The position numbers and the translations under genes are program-made. The notes under the pieces were generated by a model. That model was not told the DNA's origin, ran no database searches, and saw nothing but the letters and a program-made list of their open reading frames with translations. A stretch of 55,116 nt of DNA from Bacillota bacterium (lineage in GTDB: Bacteria > Bacillota > Clostridia > UBA1381 > UMGS1253), in contig JAKJBW010000012.1 in NCBI GenBank assembly GCA_022706785.1, forward strand, positions 1-55,116, given 5' to 3'. Shown here piece by piece: positions 1 through 7,231 of the stretch (positions are counted from its first letter, which is position 1; each line of letters opens with the position of its first letter).

Positions 1-140
1 GGAAGCTAAACTTCAAGGAGGGTTACTGCGCCCTCTGCCGACAGACCTATTATCCCATACAAATTATGAGATAACAAGTTTCTTATATGGTGTCCTTGTT
101 AAAAACACCGTAAATACATTATACGAGAAGAGGTCTTAAA
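1..140. other. Leading non-coding stretch
   Basis: No gene is supported here. A short hairpin (GGTGT and ACACC arms, about 91-115) lies just before the small gene at 141, and a purine-rich AGAAGAGG that can serve as its ribosome binding site is at about 126-133. The first 60 bases may be the tail of a feature outside the window; I cannot identify it. Confidence 0.4.
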
Positions 141-419
141 ATGCAGGCTGCAGACATCAACTTTGAAGATTTTATCGGACTTTCAATGGAACGGGCATCA
201 AGATTATTTCGGCAGACTGAGCAATACGAGCTGCTGCGTGAAGATGTGGAGCGCGCGGAGCAGGATTTAAAAAACAACTTTGGTGAGGATGATTACAGCT
301 ATATCGAATCCTGTTTTGAAATACTATTAAAGGCCGAAAGCCAGGAGACGGAATTCCTGTACCGTCAGGCGTACAAGGATTGTGTGGAACTGCTTAAAAA
401 ATTGGTGGTATTGGCGTAA
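141..419 (+). CDS. Small helical protein, DUF6809-like, function unknown
   Basis: A 92-residue acidic protein, predicted almost wholly alpha-helical, with no Cys pairs, signal peptide or membrane segment. An AGAAGAGG Shine-Dalgarno-like stretch precedes the ATG. Its layout is an N-terminal helix, then TEQYELLREDVERAEQDL, then a C-terminal QAYKDCVELLKKL helix. This recalls the small clostridial proteins grouped as DUF6809, in which a Y-containing helix precedes a FxxGFKxGxxxxxEL helix. A closer match to that family is the broken reading frame at 46922-47197 in this window. I infer a family relationship only from that pattern. The gene converges on the alcohol dehydrogenase at 535 and appears to stand alone. 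No function should be assumed. It is probably a real gene because it has a ribosome binding site and a coherent amphipathic sequence. Confidence 0.55.
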   Translation: MQAADINFEDFIGLSMERASRLFRQTEQYELLREDVERAEQDLKNNFGEDDYSYIESCFEILLKAESQETEFLYRQAYKDCVELLKKLVVLA

Positions 420-482
420 TTAAAGCCATTGCGGCAGATTACCGCGAAAAAATCCGCGCACCAATACCAAGAGCAACACAAA

Positions 483-510
483 GCGCCTGCCGCGCAGATG
501 CGGCAGGCGC
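483..510. terminator. GC-rich hairpin between convergent genes
   Basis: GCGCCTGCCGC (483-493) and GCGGCAGGCGC (500-510) form a perfect 11-bp stem with a 6-nt loop. Part of the arm is repeated at 520-534 (GGCGCGGCAGGCGC). It lies between the small gene ending at 419 and the dehydrogenase ending at 535 on the other strand, so it could end transcripts from either side. A strong T-run is missing, so the terminator role is inferred from position. Confidence 0.5.
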
Positions 511-534
511 TGATATGACAGGCGCGGCAGGCGC

Positions 535-1710
535 TTATTTGGCAAGCTCAAATACATCCATAATCTCTTTTTTGCCCAGCACAACATAGCCCGGCAGGGT
601 CCTTGTACCCCAGTAGGTGCATTTTTCCGCCATCTCGTCAAATTTTTCCGCGCCGATGCCCAGATGGGAAAACCGTGTGGGCATGTCTATGCCGGAAAAG
701 AAATTCTCGGTGGCCTCTATGCCGAAGGCGGCGGCCTTTAAATCATCGCCATCATCGTTTTTGTAGCCCCACACGCGCACCGCGTACCCGGCAAAGCGCG
801 CCGGGGCAAAGCGGTACACATACTTTGCCCATGCCGGCCACAGCACCGAAAGCCCGGCGCCGTGCGCCACACGGTCATACATGCCGCTGATCTCGTGCTC
901 CATCTGGTGGCACGGCATGGATACATCGCGCCCCAGCCCCGTGAGGTCGCTGTGCGACAGGCTGGAAGCCCACATCAGGTTGGCGCGGGCGTCGTAGTCA
1001 TACGGATTGTTTATGGCAATTGTGCCCGCCTCTACCACAGAGGCCAGCAGCCCTTCCGCCATCCGGTCGGTCAGGGGGGTGTCGGGCGAATCTGAAAAAT
1101 AGCGCTCCAGGGTGTGCATCATCATATCCACGATCCCGCAGCCGGTCTGGAATTTGTTTACCGTATAGGTCAGCGCGGGGTTGCATATGGCAAAGAGGGG
1201 GCGGTTAAAGGGTGTGTTGTAGCCGCGCTTTAGAAGGCCGTCCTCGTTTGTGATAACGCACGACAGGCTCATTTCGCTTCCCGCCGCAGAAATGGTGAGC
1301 ACGGTGCCCACAGGCAGGGCAGCCGCGGGCGTACGCTTTCTTATGGAAAAATCCCACGGGTCGCCCTCGTTTGCGGCGCCCACGGCGATCAGCTTGGCGG
1401 AGTCTATGGCGCTGCCGCCGCCCACAGCCAGCACAAGCTCGACCTGCTCTTGCCGGCACAGCGCAATGCCCTCTTTGACAAGGCTCAGCTTGGGGTTGGG
1501 CGAAACGCCGCCGAGCTCTACATATTGTATGCCGGCATCGTGCAGCGACGCGGTGATGTCGTCATATATTCCGTTTTGCTTGATGCTGCCGCCGCCGTAG
1601 TGCAGCAAAACCTTTTTATAGCCGTATTCGGCTATGGTCCTGCCCGTGAGGCGGTGGGTGTCCTTGCCAAAAATGATTTTGGTGGGTACGTGGTATTCAA
1701 AGTTCAACAT
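535..1710 (-). CDS. Iron-containing alcohol dehydrogenase (butanol dehydrogenase type)
   Basis: A 391-residue group III (iron-dependent) alcohol dehydrogenase of the NADPH-dependent BdhA/YqhD type, interconverting aldehydes and alcohols in the cytoplasm. The N-terminal half holds the dinucleotide fold with the family signature VLAVGGGSAIDSAKLIA (about residue 95). The metal site is visible as the Asp and His of GCGIVDMMMHTLERYF (about 195-210), then HQMEHEISGMYDRVAHGAGL (about 265-285), which supplies two more His ligands. The length is normal for the family, and the start (MLNFEYHVPTKIIFGK) is typical, with a GAAAGGAGA ribosome binding site upstream. The gene stands alone; its 5' side faces the repeat-rich stretch at 1.8-2.4 kb. 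It probably helps dispose of reducing power in fermentation alongside AdhE at 20.7 kb. The exact substrate cannot be told from sequence. Confidence 0.92.
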   Translation of the reverse strand: MLNFEYHVPTKIIFGKDTHRLTGRTIAEYGYKKVLLHYGGGSIKQNGIYDDITASLHDAGIQYVELGGVSPNPKLSLVKEGIALCRQEQVELVLAVGGGSAIDSAKLIAVGAANEGDPWDFSIRKRTPAAALPVGTVLTISAAGSEMSLSCVITNEDGLLKRGYNTPFNRPLFAICNPALTYTVNKFQTGCGIVDMMMHTLERYFSDSPDTPLTDRMAEGLLASVVEAGTIAINNPYDYDARANLMWASSLSHSDLTGLGRDVSMPCHQMEHEISGMYDRVAHGAGLSVLWPAWAKYVYRFAPARFAGYAVRVWGYKNDDGDDLKAAAFGIEATENFFSGIDMPTRFSHLGIGAEKFDEMAEKCTYWGTRTLPGYVVLGKKEIMDVFELAK

Positions 1711-1831
1711 AAGTATGGTCTCCTTTCCGCAACGCTTTGCAGTATTAGTATTCTATATCAGCGCACCGCTTTTGTCAACTTGGCGGGGGTGTATCACCAC
1801 GGCTGGCGTGTGAAGGGGGAAAAACAAAACC

Positions 1832-1864
1832 TTACTTTCTTTTTCTATCGCAAAAAGAAAGTAA
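1832..1864. repeat. Perfect 13-bp-stem hairpin
   Basis: TTACTTTCTTTTT (1832-1844) and AAAAAGAAAGTAA (1852-1864) form a perfect stem around a 7-nt loop. It directly precedes the inverted-repeat element at 1867-2028 and is the first of a dense run of palindromes. It resembles a dispersed intergenic palindrome more than a terminator. Confidence 0.7.
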
Positions 1865-1866
1865 CA

Positions 1867-2028
1867 AGGGTGTGGGTTCGAATAGGCGAAGCGCACAAAA
1901 GTGAGAAGTTTTTTCGCCAGGCGAGGCGGAAGGAAGCGCGAATACTTTGTGTATTTAAGCTTCCGACAACGAAGCATGGCGGAAAAACAGCCACTTAGGG
2001 GCGTTTTGGGTATTTGAACCCACACCCT
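1867..2028 (+). repeat. Structured intergenic element, copy 1
   Basis: A 162-bp element bounded by 18-bp inverted ends (AGGGTGTGGGTTCGAATA at 1867-1884; its complement with one mismatch at 2011-2028). Inside, a TTTTTTCGCCA strand (about 1910-1920) can pair with TGGCGGAAAAA (about 1977-1987). Between them are AGGCGAGGCGG, a hairpin with arms GGAAGC and GCTTCC and apical AATAC/GTATT, and ACAACGAAGCATGG. The same internal core occurs at 24985-25146 (opposite strand), 32731-32860 and 39303-39462 (opposite strand), each inside different terminal repeats. No coding capacity is evident. Confidence 0.75.
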
Positions 2029-2040
2029 AGGAAAAAAGCT

Positions 2041-2157
2041 CTCAAGCGATTGAGATTTCGCCGTCTGCGGACGGCGATTCAGGGGCGTCGCCCCTGAAAA
2101 CCCTACAAGCTTTTGAAAAAGCTTGACCAAAACTTTGTCTTTTTGCTTTGCAAAAAG
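2041..2157. repeat. Array of five adjacent hairpins
   Basis: Five short palindromes follow one another: CTCAA/TTGAG (2041-2054), CGCCGTC/GACGGCG (2059-2076), CAGGGGC/GCCCCTG (2080-2096), CAAGCTTTT/AAAAGCTTG (2106-2125) and CTTTTTGC/GCAAAAAG (2139-2157). There is no gene here. The array resembles palindromic intergenic repeats of Clostridia; a role in transcript ends or in DNA structure is inference. Confidence 0.7.
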
Positions 2158-2286
2158 TTTTTATCATGTTTACCGTAACCGCCCCGGCGGACACGTTATC
2201 CGGATCAAGTGTATATACTGTTATTACCGGCGTTTGTCGGACAGGTTATGGCGGAATAACTGTGCTAAACCGCACATAATCATAAA

Positions 2287-2371
2287 TAGACTTCTTTCGA
2301 AACCTGGCGTGAGCGGATATACGAAAAAAAGACCATTTTTGCCGCCGCGATTAGGTTTCGAAAGAAGTCTA
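2287..2371. mobile_element. 85-bp MITE-like element with perfect 19-bp inverted ends
   Basis: TAGACTTCTTTCGAAACCT (2287-2305) is repeated as its exact complement at 2353-2371 around 47 bp of unrelated sequence. The outermost TA on each side could be the target duplication used by IS630/Tc1-type transposases. No transposase is encoded, so if mobile it would be moved in trans. It lies just upstream of the amidase gene and may influence its expression. Confidence 0.65.
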
Positions 2372-2438
2372 ATGAAACGCAAAATTGCAAAACCGCACGC
2401 GGGCAGGCCGGTGCGGGTATTTAAGGAGATGCTGCAGG

Positions 2439-3230
2439 ATGGAAATTATCAGTAACAAAGCTTGGGGCATGATCGTCAAAACGCCGCTGGAGCCGCAAAA
2501 ATTATCACGCGTGGACGCCATTGCCATCCACCACATGGCAAGCCCGACGGCGAACATAAAGGAAGTGCAGAGCTGGCACTTAAACGCCGGCTGGCGCGCG
2601 TTCGGCTACAACTATTGGGTGGACTTCGACGGTACCGTATACGAAGGCAGGGGATACGCTTACATTGGCGCAGGCGTGGAAGACCAAAACGACCATATCA
2701 TCAGCATAGGCTTTGCCGGAAATTATCAGAGCGGCCTTGACGGTATCGCGCTGTCGCCGCCGATGAGCGACGCGCAGTTTAACGCCGGCATTGACATCAT
2801 AGAGTGGGTGCGGCAGCGTGTGCCGTCAATCACAAAAGTGGGCGGCCACAAGGGCTTCATGGCCACGGCCTGCCCGGGGGATGCCTTTCCGCTTGCCGAA
2901 ATGATAAGCGGAAAACGGCGCGAGACGCTGTCTGTCACCGACTGCACAAACGAGCTTTTGTGGCGCGGTATCATTACAAACCAGCCGCTGTGGAACGCGG
3001 CAGCCGCAGCAGATCAGGATATTTTCTGGCTTTTGAAAAAGTATTATCCCTACATCATAAAAAACGGCGGGTCCGTGAAAAATCCGCTGAGTGTTTCCGA
3101 AAGCGGTCAGGCTGTCGCGATACTGCAAAAGCAGGGTATCCTATCAAAGCCTGCCCTCTGGACTGAAAAGGCCTTGCGTGACCAAAACGTGCGCTGGCTT
3201 TTGATTAAAATGGCCGATTACATCAATTAG
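2439..3230 (+). CDS. N-acetylmuramoyl-L-alanine amidase (Amidase_2/PGRP fold) with C-terminal tandem repeat
   Basis: A 263-residue zinc amidase expected to cut the bond between muramic acid and the peptide stem of peptidoglycan. The catalytic domain spans about residues 20-160. Zinc ligands are visible as His31 or His32 (AIAIHHM), His137 (GGHKGFMATACPG) and Cys145. The C-terminal 100 residues hold two related units (around LLWRGIITNQPLW and ILQKQGILSKPALW, each followed by a WLL segment), which may bind the wall. I chose the ATG at 2439 because an AAGGAG at 2423-2428 precedes it by 10 nt; the upstream in-frame ATG lacks one and its 18-residue extension is unlike the family. No signal peptide is visible, so release may need lysis or another route. 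No other phage genes are nearby, so a prophage endolysin is possible but unsupported. Confidence 0.85.
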   Translation: MEIISNKAWGMIVKTPLEPQKLSRVDAIAIHHMASPTANIKEVQSWHLNAGWRAFGYNYWVDFDGTVYEGRGYAYIGAGVEDQNDHIISIGFAGNYQSGLDGIALSPPMSDAQFNAGIDIIEWVRQRVPSITKVGGHKGFMATACPGDAFPLAEMISGKRRETLSVTDCTNELLWRGIITNQPLWNAAAAADQDIFWLLKKYYPYIIKNGGSVKNPLSVSESGQAVAILQKQGILSKPALWTEKALRDQNVRWLLIKMADYIN

Positions 3231-3262
3231 GCGCTGCCCGGCGCTTGGCGAATTTGGAAAAA

Positions 3263-3292
3263 GGCCGCTGCGAGTGCTCTTCGCGGCGGCCG
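3263..3292 (+). terminator. Hairpin after the amidase gene
   Basis: GGCCGCTGCGA and the complementary TCGCGGCGGCC form an 11-bp GC-rich stem (one G-T pair), followed by GTTTACAGGGTATTTTTG. It is placed 30 nt after the amidase stop. The T-tract is weak, so termination is likely but not certain. Confidence 0.65.
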
Positions 3293-3457
3293 TTTACAGG
3301 GTATTTTTGTGAATAAGCCGTTACACTGCAGGCGGCGCTGAACGATTGTCAGCTATTACTTTGTAACATTGCGGGCATTATGTCAAGGCGGCATGGGCTT
3401 TTTTGAAAACCGGCGCGGCAGTGCCTTATCAAAATTTAATGGTTTATTAAAAAAGAG

Positions 3458-3486
3458 TTGAAATATGCAAAACACTTTGTTATAAT
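3458..3486 (+). promoter_or_regulatory. Sigma-A-type promoter of the ech-hyp operon
   Basis: TTGAAA at 3458-3463 and TATAAT at 3481-3486 are separated by 17 bp. This is a near-consensus vegetative promoter about 140 bp upstream of echA and is the only good candidate before the hydrogenase operon. Confidence 0.75.
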
Positions 3487-3628
3487 ATGCTTGGTCGACA
3501 AAGATGCCGGCGTCGCTTTTACAGCAGTGACCGGCTTTTTCTGCGCGTATTTTTACGTACAGCGCTTTTAAGATACAGTGGATTTTTATGCGGTTATTAT
3601 ATCATACTATAGTTAAGGTGATGAAAAC

Positions 3629-5542
3629 ATGAGTTGGATTGCAGCATTGATACTGTTTCCGGCACTTGCTTCGGTTTTATTATTTGTTATCAGAAAAGAC
3701 AGGCTGAGGAACGCGGTCTGCTGGGGCAGCTCACTGATAACGGCGGCGCTGTCGGTGTGGGTGACCTATCGGTATTTCGGCATGGGCGTATCGTTTTCTT
3801 TCCCGGGGGAGGGCGCGATCGATTCGTTTATGATGGCTGTTGAGGTCTTGGCAGCGGCTTACATCATATTTGTCGGCATCAAAAATAAAAAATACCTGAT
3901 CTGCCTGTTTGCGGCTATTCAAACGCCGCTTATGCTGTGGTTTGAGCTTACCCGCGCTCATGAATCGGGCGCCGCGGCCGGAATTGTTTTTGACAAGCTT
4001 TCCGCCATCATGGTTTTGGTGATAGGCGTTATCGGCAGCCTGATATGTATTTATGCGGTGGGATACATGAGAGGGTATCATATCCACCATGAAGATTATA
4101 AAGAAAGAAAGGCGTTTTTCTTTTCCATACTGTTTGTGTTTCTTTCGGCGATGTTCGGGCTTGTTTTGAGCAATAAGCTGACATGGCTCCATTTCTGTTG
4201 GGAGCTTACCACGCTGTGCTCATTTTTTCTGATAGGCTACACCCAGACGCCACAGGCAAAAAACAATGCTTTCCGCGCGCTGGCCATAAACCTTGGCGGG
4301 GGGCTGGCATTTGCGGCGGGGATAGTCTTTTTAGGCCTTAGATTCAACATATCCGCGCTTTCGGAATTCATAGCAATGAAACCTGAAACGGTAGTGTTGG
4401 TACCTGTGATTCTGCTGTGTATTGCGGCGCTCACTAAATCGGCGCAGCTGCCGTTTTCGTCGTGGCTGCTTGGGGCAATGGTCGCGCCGACGCCAACCTC
4501 TGCGTTGCTGCATTCGTCTACCATGGTCAAAGCGGGCGTATATCTCGTCATCAGACTGACGCCGCTGCTCGGTTCGAGCGCCGCGGGGAAGACCGTTACA
4601 CTGATCGGGGGCATCACCTTTCTTGCGACGTCGCTTTTGGCGATTTCCCAGAGCGACGCGAAAAAAATACTGGCATATTCAACAATAGCTAACCTTGGCC
4701 TTATCGTGACATGCGCGAGCGTCGGTACGCAGGAGGCGCTCTGGGCGGCGATACTCCTTTTGATATTCCACGCGATATCCAAATCCCTGCTGTTCTTGGC
4801 GGTGGGCTCAATAGAGCATCAGATCGGCAGCAGAAACGTGGAGGATATGGATATTTTGATGCGGGTTTCAAGAAAGCTGTCCATCTACATGCTGATAGGC
4901 ATAGCGGGAATGTTTCTTGCGCCGTTTGGCATGCTGATATCAAAGTGGGCGGCCATGAAGGCGTTTATTGATTCGGATAATATTCTCATTATCATCATGC
5001 TGGTATATGGCAGCTCGGCCACCCTTTTTTACTGGACAAAATGGATGGGCAAGCTCATTTCAAACGCGAACAGAAAGGCGGAAGGCCATCATACCTTCCA
5101 TATCACCGAGGAGGTGCCGATTTTTGTACAGGCGGCGCTTACCGTTGCCGCATGCTTCTGCTTCCCGGTCGTTTCAAGGTATGCGATAATGCCCTACCTG
5201 TCCGGCCTGTTCGGAGGGAGCGCGGCAATGCCTATTGGCACAAACGACGTAAATATTATGCTTATCATGCTCAGTATGCTGCTGCTTTTGCCTTTGGGCT
5301 TCTTCAGCATCTATAAAAATGACCACCGCAGGATCGTACCCGTTTACATGGGCGGGGAAAACGCGGGGGACAACAAGGCGTTTAACGGCGCTTTGGGCAA
5401 GACGCGAAAGCTTGAGCTGCGCAACTGGTATATGGAAAAGTATTTCGGCAGTGCTAAGCTGACATACTGGAGCGATACGCTGTGTGCGGCAATTTTATGC
5501 GTCAGTGTTATCATGCTTGTCTTGGGGGTGATGGGTTTATGA
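3629..5542 (+). CDS. echA: Ech hydrogenase subunit A, NuoL/antiporter-like membrane subunit
   Basis: A 637-residue multi-spanning membrane protein of the complex I NuoL/Mrp/HyfB family, the ion-translocating arm of a group 4 membrane [NiFe] hydrogenase. It opens with a hydrophobic MSWIAALILFPALASVLLF segment. The proton-channel core is visible as WLHFCWELTTLCSFFLIGY (about residues 185-205, the conserved Glu in a membrane helix). It is followed by ALTKSAQLPFSSWLLGAM and APTPTSALLHSSTMVKAGVY (about 270-310, with the conserved Lys residues and the PTPxSALLHS motif). AAGGTGAT precedes the ATG. Its stop overlaps the start of echB (ATGA), so the two are translationally coupled. Gene order A-B-C-D-E-F matches the Ech type rather than the larger formate hydrogenlyase types. 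It is expected in the cytoplasmic membrane, pumping H+ or Na+. Confidence 0.93.
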   Translation: MSWIAALILFPALASVLLFVIRKDRLRNAVCWGSSLITAALSVWVTYRYFGMGVSFSFPGEGAIDSFMMAVEVLAAAYIIFVGIKNKKYLICLFAAIQTPLMLWFELTRAHESGAAAGIVFDKLSAIMVLVIGVIGSLICIYAVGYMRGYHIHHEDYKERKAFFFSILFVFLSAMFGLVLSNKLTWLHFCWELTTLCSFFLIGYTQTPQAKNNAFRALAINLGGGLAFAAGIVFLGLRFNISALSEFIAMKPETVVLVPVILLCIAALTKSAQLPFSSWLLGAMVAPTPTSALLHSSTMVKAGVYLVIRLTPLLGSSAAGKTVTLIGGITFLATSLLAISQSDAKKILAYSTIANLGLIVTCASVGTQEALWAAILLLIFHAISKSLLFLAVGSIEHQIGSRNVEDMDILMRVSRKLSIYMLIGIAGMFLAPFGMLISKWAAMKAFIDSDNILIIIMLVYGSSATLFYWTKWMGKLISNANRKAEGHHTFHITEEVPIFVQAALTVAACFCFPVVSRYAIMPYLSGLFGGSAAMPIGTNDVNIMLIMLSMLLLLPLGFFSIYKNDHRRIVPVYMGGENAGDNKAFNGALGKTRKLELRNWYMEKYFGSAKLTYWSDTLCAAILCVSVIMLVLGVMGL

Positions 5543-6399
5543 TAGCTCTAGAAATATTGGCGATTATTATTCTTACCCCGCTTGTCGGGGGACTGCTCAC
5601 CGGGGCGGACAGGGTTATTTCGGCAAGAATGCAGGGACGTAAGGGCCCGCCGGTCCTGCAGCCGTTTTACGATGTGTTTAAGCTTTTCCAGAAAGAATCC
5701 ATTGAAGTAAACACCATGCACCGCTTCTATGTATATATTTCAATTATTTTTGTTATATTTACGGTTATAATCGTGCTTTTGGGCGGGGATGTGCTACTTG
5801 CGGTGTTTGCGCTCACGCTGGGCTCTATTTTCTTTGTGCTGGGCGGCTATGCGTCCAATTCCCCTTACAGTCTCATCGGTTCGGAAAGAGAGCTTCTGCA
5901 GATGATGTCATATGAGCCTATGCTTTTGCTGGCAAGCCTGGGGCTTTACTATGTCAACAACAGCTTCTATATCAAGGACATCATATCCGGAGACACCCCG
6001 GCCATTCTTTTCCTTCCGGGCATATTTGCAGGCTTTGTGTTTATCCTGACCTTTAAGCTCAGGAAATCCCCGGTGGATTTAAGTATGTCCCATCACGGAC
6101 ATCAGGAGATCGTTAAGGGGATAACTACCGAATATTCGGGAAAGGATCTGGCGATAATTGAGATAACGCATTGGTATGAAACTGTGCTGGTGCTTGCCTT
6201 CGTGTATATCTTTTTTGCCGTCAAGGACCCGGTCAGTCATGTCTGGGCGGTACTGGCGTGCGTGGTGGTCTATTTTCTGGAAATCCTCGTCGACAACGGG
6301 TCTGCCAGAGTAAAATGGCAGCTTGCGCTGAAATCCTCGTGGATTGTGACAGGTATTGTGGGGGCTGTAAACCTGGTTGTTATATCATTATTTAGGTAA
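5539..6399 (+). CDS. echB: Ech hydrogenase subunit B, NuoH-like membrane subunit
   Basis: A 286-residue membrane protein of the NuoH/HycD family, which anchors the peripheral hydrogenase to the pumping arm. The family signature DRVISARMQGRKGPPVLQPF is near residues 23-42, followed by YDVFKLFQKES. Further conserved acidic loops are GSERELLQMMSYEP (about 118-131) and KSPVDLSMSHHGHQEIVKG (about 180-198), then a run of hydrophobic helices to the C-terminus. I chose the ATG at 5539 because it overlaps the echA stop as ATGA and begins directly with a membrane segment (MIALEILAIIILTPLVGG). The longer in-frame start at 5482 would add 19 residues inside echA. It is followed 9 nt later by echC. Confidence 0.93.
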   Translation: MIALEILAIIILTPLVGGLLTGADRVISARMQGRKGPPVLQPFYDVFKLFQKESIEVNTMHRFYVYISIIFVIFTVIIVLLGGDVLLAVFALTLGSIFFVLGGYASNSPYSLIGSERELLQMMSYEPMLLLASLGLYYVNNSFYIKDIISGDTPAILFLPGIFAGFVFILTFKLRKSPVDLSMSHHGHQEIVKGITTEYSGKDLAIIEITHWYETVLVLAFVYIFFAVKDPVSHVWAVLACVVVYFLEILVDNGSARVKWQLALKSSWIVTGIVGAVNLVVISLFR

Positions 6400-6408
6400 G
6401 GTGACGAT

Positions 6409-6867
6409 ATGAATTTTATTAAAAAATCACCATGGATCCTGCATTATGACGGTTCCAGCTGCAACGGCTGTGATATTGAGGTGCTTGCCTGCCTCACGCC
6501 GCTCTACGATGTGGAACGGTTCGGGGTCATCAACACGGGCAATCCCAAGCATGCCGATATTCTTCTTATCACCGGCAGCGTGAATGAACAGAACATCCCC
6601 GTGGTAAAGCAGCTCTACGAACAGATGGCGGAGCCAAGGGTGGTTGTTGCTGTCGGGATATGCGCGGCGACAGGCGGGATTTTTTCGGAGTGCTACAATG
6701 TCGTGGGCGGTGCGGATAAGGTATTGCCGGTCGACGTTTATGTACCGGGGTGCGCGGCAAGGCCGGAGGCTGTCATAGACGGGGTTATGCGCGCGCTCGC
6801 CATCTTGGAGGAAAAGCAGAAAACGGCAAGATGCAAGAAAGGTACGCAGGAAGGAGCAGGTGTTTAG
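6409..6867 (+). CDS. echC: Ech hydrogenase small subunit (NuoB-like, one [4Fe-4S] cluster)
   Basis: A 152-residue hydrogenase small subunit of the NuoB/HycG family. It carries the proximal [4Fe-4S] cluster that passes electrons between the EchF ferredoxin and the NiFe centre in EchE. Cluster ligands are visible as Cys18 and Cys21 (GSSCNGCDIE), Cys85 (VGICAATGG) and Cys115 (VPGCAARPEA). The short length and the single cluster are typical of group 4 hydrogenases, which lack the extra clusters of uptake enzymes. AAGGTGACG lies upstream of the ATG. The basic tail (KQKTARCKKGTQEGAGV) overlaps the ribosome binding site of echD (AAGGAG at 6851). Confidence 0.95.
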   Translation: MNFIKKSPWILHYDGSSCNGCDIEVLACLTPLYDVERFGVINTGNPKHADILLITGSVNEQNIPVVKQLYEQMAEPRVVVAVGICAATGGIFSECYNVVGGADKVLPVDVYVPGCAARPEAVIDGVMRALAILEEKQKTARCKKGTQEGAGV

Positions 6868-6868
6868 G

Positions 6869-7231
6869 ATGGCACAGCAGATTATAAATACTATTTTGCC
6901 GGATGCGCTTTTGGCGCAGACGCAGCAGCTCAAAAACGACGGTTACCGTCTGGCGGCGATCTCATGTACAAGCAAGGATGATCTTGAGCTGACGTATTCC
7001 TTCGACAAGGACTATGATTTGATGAGCCTGCGGCTGCATGTCACGCCGGATGACGCGGTAGAAAGCATCAGCGGCATATACGCCTTTGCTTTTTTGTACG
7101 AAAATGAAATCAGGGAGCTTTTCGGCGCTAAGATTATCAATATTTCGCTTGACTTTAACGACAACCTCTATAAAACCACGGTCAAAACGCCGTTTGGCGT
7201 AAAGAAGAAGGAGGCCAATGATGGGGAATAG
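6869..7231 (+). CDS. echD: Ech hydrogenase subunit D, NuoC-like
   Basis: A 120-residue protein of the NuoC/30-kDa complex I family, a structural subunit that docks against the large hydrogenase subunit. The recognisable part is FLYENEIRELFGAKI near residue 80, the family's conserved E-x-x-x-x-x-FG loop. The rest is weakly conserved, as is usual for EchD. I place the start at the ATG at 6869, 12 nt after AAGGAG (6851-6856). The upstream GTG at 6860 is too close to that site. It overlaps the start of echE by 14 nt. Identification rests equally on motif and position. Confidence 0.88.
   Translation: MAQQIINTILPDALLAQTQQLKNDGYRLAAISCTSKDDLELTYSFDKDYDLMSLRLHVTPDDAVESISGIYAFAFLYENEIRELFGAKIINISLDFNDNLYKTTVKTPFGVKKKEANDGE

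Noticed and set aside
2439-3230. Prophage endolysin interpretation of the amidase
   Set aside because: No holin, portal, tail or capsid gene is near, and neighbours are metabolic genes.
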